A DNA stretch of 6,850 nucleotides from Pseudomonadota bacterium (lineage in GTDB: Bacteria > Myxococcota > Myxococcia > Myxococcales > Myxococcaceae): contig JAFADT010000771.1 of NCBI GenBank assembly GCA_023424585.1, positions 1 to 6,850 on the forward strand, in the 5' to 3' direction. Shown here one piece after another: positions 4,141 to 6,850 of this stretch (within the stretch, counting starts at the first letter, position 1; each line of letters opens with the position of its first letter). Both the position numbers and the translations under genes were made by a program. Below the pieces are notes generated by a model that worked only from the letters and a program-made list of their open reading frames with translations, was not told the DNA's origin and did no database searches.

Positions 4141-6850
4141 CAGGTGCGCGAGCACGCTCCGCGCCAGCGCGTCCGCCTCCTCGGGGATGGCGTGGACGCG
4201 CAGGCCGGTGTGCTGCTCCATCTTCCGCCGCGCCTCCTCCAGCACCTCGTCCCGGACGCCCAGGAACCACGTCTCCGTCCACCGGCTGCCCAGCAGCTTG
4301 CGTCCGCCCATCATCGCCAGGCCCACCACGGTGCAGGGCACGTCGTGCTCACGGGCGAGCAGCTCCAGGTACTCGCGCGTCGCGACCACGTCCTCCGGCC
4401 GGGTGTCCACCGACACGGTCAGCACCACCAGGCGCGGCAGGAACGTCTCGTAGATGTGCGTGGAGGCGTTGGCCCGGCGGTCCTGGCCCTGCGGCACGTA
4501 GAGCAGGCCGTTCTGCCCACCGGTGATGACCAGGTCGCAGTCCTTCGCCAGGTCCGCCATGAGGCGCCGCTCGAACGCCAGCCGCTGCGGGCCCTCCACG
4601 CGCAGCACGCGCGAGTAGCCCGTGTCCGAGCCCAGCAGGATGCCCGTGGGCTCCGTGGCGTGGTGGCGCACGCGCACGTGCTTCGCCAGCGCCTCGCGCA
4701 GGTAGACCTGCGTGGTGAACTTCCCCTGCACCGTGTCCGTGCCGAAGACGCCCAGCAGGTTGCGCGGCCCGTAGTCCTCCGGGCCCGGCTTCGCGAGCGC
4801 GTCCTGCTCTGGCACGGCCACGCGGAAGAAGAGGTTGGGGTCCGGCTCCAGCCCGTCGAAGAGGTCGTAATAGAGGATGTCGTCGTACAGCGACACCACG
4901 GGCAGCCGCCGGCGCGTGGCCACCTCCAGCAGCGCGCGGACGTGCGGGACCTCCGTCTCGAAGTTGAGCGAGCAGGTGAAGACCACCGCGTCGAAGTCAT
5001 GGCGCGCGATGTCCGCCGGGTCGTTCACCACGGGCACGGACAGCGCCCCGGCCTGGATGTACGTGCCCGCGTCGCTGAGCGTCACCGTGTCATCGAAGAC
5101 GACGCACGCCGGGGCCGGGCTGTGGTCGCGGAAGCGCAGGAGGGCGTAGCCCTCCTTGTTGTACTTGAAGACCGCGGTCCGCTTGCCCTGGAGCACCTCC
5201 ATCACGTGCGCGCGCGTGTACATGTGGCGGCTGCGCAGCGTGGGGTGCTGCTGGAGGGGCAGGTGCTGGTCGCCCTCCCAGATCTCCCCCAGCTTCCGGT
5301 AGAGCACCTCCGGGTCGTACTTGGGATAGGTCCGGGTGTCGGGGGCGATGAGCAGCGGCACGCCGTAGTCCGGCATCTGGAAGACGTGCTCGCGCCCGGA
5401 GCCCTCCACGCGCAGCGCGTAGCGGCCCTGCGGGTGCAGGAGGAAGTACTGGAACGCGACGCGCAGGCCCGCGACCTCCAGCACCTCCGCGTCGAGCGTC
5501 AGCTCCCGGCGCGCTCCGGCGCTCACTCCCTCCAGGGACAGCCGGCGCAGGAGGAACGGCGGCGGCTCCTGCTCTCCGGCCTTGCTCACGTGGATGAGCA
5601 CGCACTTGAAGGGGTCCACCGGGAAGGAGGTGAGCAGCTCTGGCGAGAAGTCCTTCAGCCGCGACACGACGTCCGCGTAACGCTGGAGGAACAGCGAGCG
5701 CGCCCGGTCCCGCTGCGTCGGATCCGGGATCATGAAGAGCAGGTCGCTGCCGCTGAAGACCTCGAAGCGGCGCCACGTCTCGCGCGTCTCCGCGTCCACC
5801 GGCTCCGGCAGCTGCGCCTCCACCAGCTTGATGAGCGCGTACATCCACGCGTTGCCCGGCGTCAGCCAGTGCTCGCTGTAGAAGTCGCGCCCCCACGTCG
5901 AATAGTAGAGCCGGGGCAGCGTCGGCGGCTCCGGCGGCGGCGTGGCGGCCTGGGGCTGCGCCGACGTGGCGGGCTGCATGACGCCCTCCAGCCACTCGAC
6001 GCCCTCGTGCCACCAGTGGCCGAACAGCTCCGTGTCGAACGCGAGCACGAACGTCTGCCCGTCCTGGACGAGCGCGCGGCGCGAGTCGAGCAGCCCCCAG
6101 AACTCGCGCACGTGCCGGGACACCTGCGCGCTGGCGGCGTCCACGTCGTAGAGGGCCTTCTGTCCCAGGTCGACCTTCTGGCCTGTCACCGCCTGGTACT
6201 TGAGGCCCGTCCACACGTGCCCCCGCTTGTTCGCGGGCACTGGCACGCCCAGCTCCTCGAAGTACTCCGGCCGCAGGTCGAAGCCCACGTCGCGGAAGAA
6301 CTCGCGGTACACCGGGTGCGCGGGGAACGTGGACTCGGGCGACTTCCACAGGTACAGCCCGATGCGGTAGTCGTGGACCAGCACCTCCAGGTCCTCCTGG
6401 CGGAACACGCCGCTGGGGTCCTGGGGCTGGGACGCGCCAATGCCCGTCAGGCTGAGCGCGGTGCGGCGGATGCCATGGCGCGTGAGCACGCGCTCCAGCC
6501 CCGGCTGGAAGGCGCACTCAGGCAGCCAGAGGCCGTCCGGCTCGCGGCCGAAGAGGTCCTGGAAGGACTCCACGCCCCGCGCCACCAGCCGGTCCGCGAC
6601 GGCGGGCTGGAAGAAGGGCAGGAAGTTGTGCTGCGGCGTGGAGGTCCACAGCTGCACGTTGGATGGCCGCGAGCGCCCCAGCGCGGCGAACACGTCCCGC
6701 AGGCTGTGCTCGCGCAGGAACGCGAGGCTGTCCTCCACGCGGCGCAGGTACATGCCCGCGGTGCGGTGGACCTTCGCGAGCGCCTCGTCCGACAGGGCTT
6801 GGGGGTACTTCTCGTAGCGGTTGTAGCGCTCCAGCCGCGAGGTGCGCTCC
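4138..6850 (-). CDS. GH57 alpha-glucan branching-enzyme-like domain fused to a DUF1611 (DgcN-like) domain, N-terminus outside window
   Basis: The frame stays open to the right edge; 903 residues are visible, numbered here from codon 6849-6847. The ATG at 6753 is internal. Residues 1-400 match GH57 branching enzymes (DUF1957 type). The nucleophile motif GLWLPECAF has Glu111 and the acid/base motif FDTELFGHWWHEG has Asp272. Also conserved are REFFRDVGFDL, VWTGLKYQAVTG and a C-terminal helical part (YYSTWG, SGSDLLFMI). The Glu-Asp spacing (161) is close to that of the Thermococcus kodakarensis enzyme (E183/D354, from memory). The N-terminal HxHxPY region is off the window. A Pro/Ala/Gln-rich insert (292-312) and an unassigned stretch (about 402-546) follow. 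Residues 547-903 match DUF1611: an N-terminal Rossmann-like part (KRTAVFKYNKEGYALLRF, FDAVVFTCSLNFE), then P-loop GTDTVQGKFTT (703-713), TEPTGILLGSDTG and DLVITGGQNGLLY. DgcN of this family N-acetylates D-glutamate. The real substrate is unknown; this fusion is unusual. Confidence 0.85.
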   Translation of the reverse strand, partial: ERTSRLERYNRYEKYPQALSDEALAKVHRTAGMYLRRVEDSLAFLREHSLRDVFAALGRSRPSNVQLWTSTPQHNFLPFFQPAVADRLVARGVESFQDLFGREPDGLWLPECAFQPGLERVLTRHGIRRTALSLTGIGASQPQDPSGVFRQEDLEVLVHDYRIGLYLWKSPESTFPAHPVYREFFRDVGFDLRPEYFEELGVPVPANKRGHVWTGLKYQAVTGQKVDLGQKALYDVDAASAQVSRHVREFWGLLDSRRALVQDGQTFVLAFDTELFGHWWHEGVEWLEGVMQPATSAQPQAATPPPEPPTLPRLYYSTWGRDFYSEHWLTPGNAWMYALIKLVEAQLPEPVDAETRETWRRFEVFSGSDLLFMIPDPTQRDRARSLFLQRYADVVSRLKDFSPELLTSFPVDPFKCVLIHVSKAGEQEPPPFLLRRLSLEGVSAGARRELTLDAEVLEVAGLRVAFQYFLLHPQGRYALRVEGSGREHVFQMPDYGVPLLIAPDTRTYPKYDPEVLYRKLGEIWEGDQHLPLQQHPTLRSRHMYTRAHVMEVLQGKRTAVFKYNKEGYALLRFRDHSPAPACVVFDDTVTLSDAGTYIQAGALSVPVVNDPADIARHDFDAVVFTCSLNFETEVPHVRALLEVATRRRLPVVSLYDDILYYDLFDGLEPDPNLFFRVAVPEQDALAKPGPEDYGPRNLLGVFGTDTVQGKFTTQVYLREALAKHVRVRHHATEPTGILLGSDTGYSRVLRVEGPQRLAFERRLMADLAKDCDLVITGGQNGLLYVPQGQDRRANASTHIYETFLPRLVVLTVSVDTRPEDVVATREYLELLAREHDVPCTVVGLAMMGGRKLLGSRWTETWFLGVRDEVLEEARRKMEQHTGLRVHAIPEEADALARSVLAHL
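4141..5211 (-). other. DUF1611 (DgcN-like) domain of the fusion protein
   Basis: This C-terminal portion looks like a complete DUF1611 protein of about 355 residues. Its first half has the family's opening pattern, Lys-Thr/Arg-Ala followed by a Tyr-rich strand and a V-x-D-D turn (ACVVFDDTVTLSDAG), and an alternating beta-alpha arrangement (FDAVVFTCS, RLPVVSLYDD). The second half begins with a P-loop (codons 4743-4711) whose Lys710 and Thr712/Thr713 are suited to phosphate or CoA binding. It continues with DLVITGGQNGLLY, equivalent to the family's acidic V-x-G-Q-G-S-L element. Studied members (DgcN) use acetyl-CoA to acetylate D-glutamate in D-amino-acid catabolism. Here the partner epimerase/deacylase is not visible and the domain is joined to a glycosidase, so another acceptor is plausible (inference). 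Confidence 0.72.
5644..6850 (-). other. GH57 branching-enzyme-like catalytic domain of the fusion protein
   Basis: The portion contains both catalytic residues of GH57 branching enzymes: the nucleophile Glu (codon 6519-6517) in WLPECAF and the acid/base Asp (codon 6036-6034) in AFDTELFGHWW. The aromatic and TGLKY motifs lining the glucan groove are also present. The C-terminal helical bundle typical of DUF1957 is recognisable up to about codon 5650 (RSLFLQRYADVVSRL). With these residues kept, retained glucan-cleaving or transfer activity is likely. Which alpha-glucan or glycoconjugate it acts on cannot be told from sequence. Confidence 0.8.

Noticed and set aside
4139..4282. N-terminal extension of the exporter to an ATG at 4282
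   Set aside because: The extra 48 residues are low-complexity Gly/Ala/Arg/Pro sequence overlapping the conserved end of the DUF1611 domain. The ATG at 4138 overlaps the upstream stop and gives a standard 600-residue exporter.
2063..4453. A long plus-strand open frame of about 796 codons opposite the exporter and its neighbours
   Set aside because: Its translation is low-complexity and rich in Gln, His, Arg and Glu without domain motifs. It is the GC-driven antisense shadow of the exporter, whose frame has every ABC motif.
5090..6517. A 475-codon minus-strand frame inside the GH57-DUF1611 gene
   Set aside because: It is an out-of-frame shadow with no motifs; the overlapping frame carries the catalytic residues of both domains.
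6751..6753. ATG as the start of the GH57-DUF1611 gene
   Set aside because: The frame is open for 32 more codons to the window edge with protein-like sequence (ERYNRYEKYPQALSDEAL), and the N-terminal part of the GH57 barrel would be missing if translation began here.
1..6850. Precursor peptide gene, CRISPR, tRNA/rRNA, insertion sequence or prophage signals
   Set aside because: Nothing on either strand supports any of these. Coding sequence leaves gaps of only 5 and 18 bases.

Overview
The window is very GC-rich, with G/C-ending codons throughout, and almost wall-to-wall coding. Together with tandem carboxypeptidase-regulatory-like (Ig-like) repeats and a large multidomain enzyme, this suggests a myxobacterium (Myxococcota, of the Myxococcus/Corallococcus/Pyxidicoccus type). 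That taxonomic call is an inference from composition and gene style; no marker gene is present.

Layout. Bases 1-1326 (+) hold the 3' part of a gene for a surface or secreted protein made of at least five consecutive beta-sandwich repeats; its start lies left of the window. Five bases separate its stop from the stop of a convergent minus-strand gene cluster that fills the rest of the window. In transcription order (right to left) the cluster is: (1) a large gene cut by the right edge, coding for a GH57 alpha-glucan branching-enzyme-like catalytic domain fused to a C-terminal DUF1611 (DgcN-like, P-loop) domain; (2) a complete 600-aa ABC exporter half-transporter whose ATG overlaps the previous stop (TGATG); (3) after 18 bases, a 96-aa protein with one membrane segment that resembles the N-terminal anchor of a membrane-fusion protein; (4) overlapping it by four bases (GTGA), a minimal 232-aa subtilisin-like (S8) protease with no signal peptide or propeptide.

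How they may work together. The tight stop/start overlaps argue for one translationally coupled operon that begins beyond the right edge. An exporter plus a cytoplasm-type subtilisin is the usual end of a peptide (RiPP-like) maturation and export pathway: the protease trims, the ABC protein exports. The GH57-DUF1611 fusion is not a standard member of any such pathway I know, and is the most unusual thing here. No precursor peptide gene, tRNA, rRNA, CRISPR array, insertion sequence or convincing terminator is visible. There is no non-coding stretch longer than 18 bases, so promoters and any precursor must lie outside the window. The biosynthetic interpretation is inference; the domain calls rest on motifs read directly from the translations.
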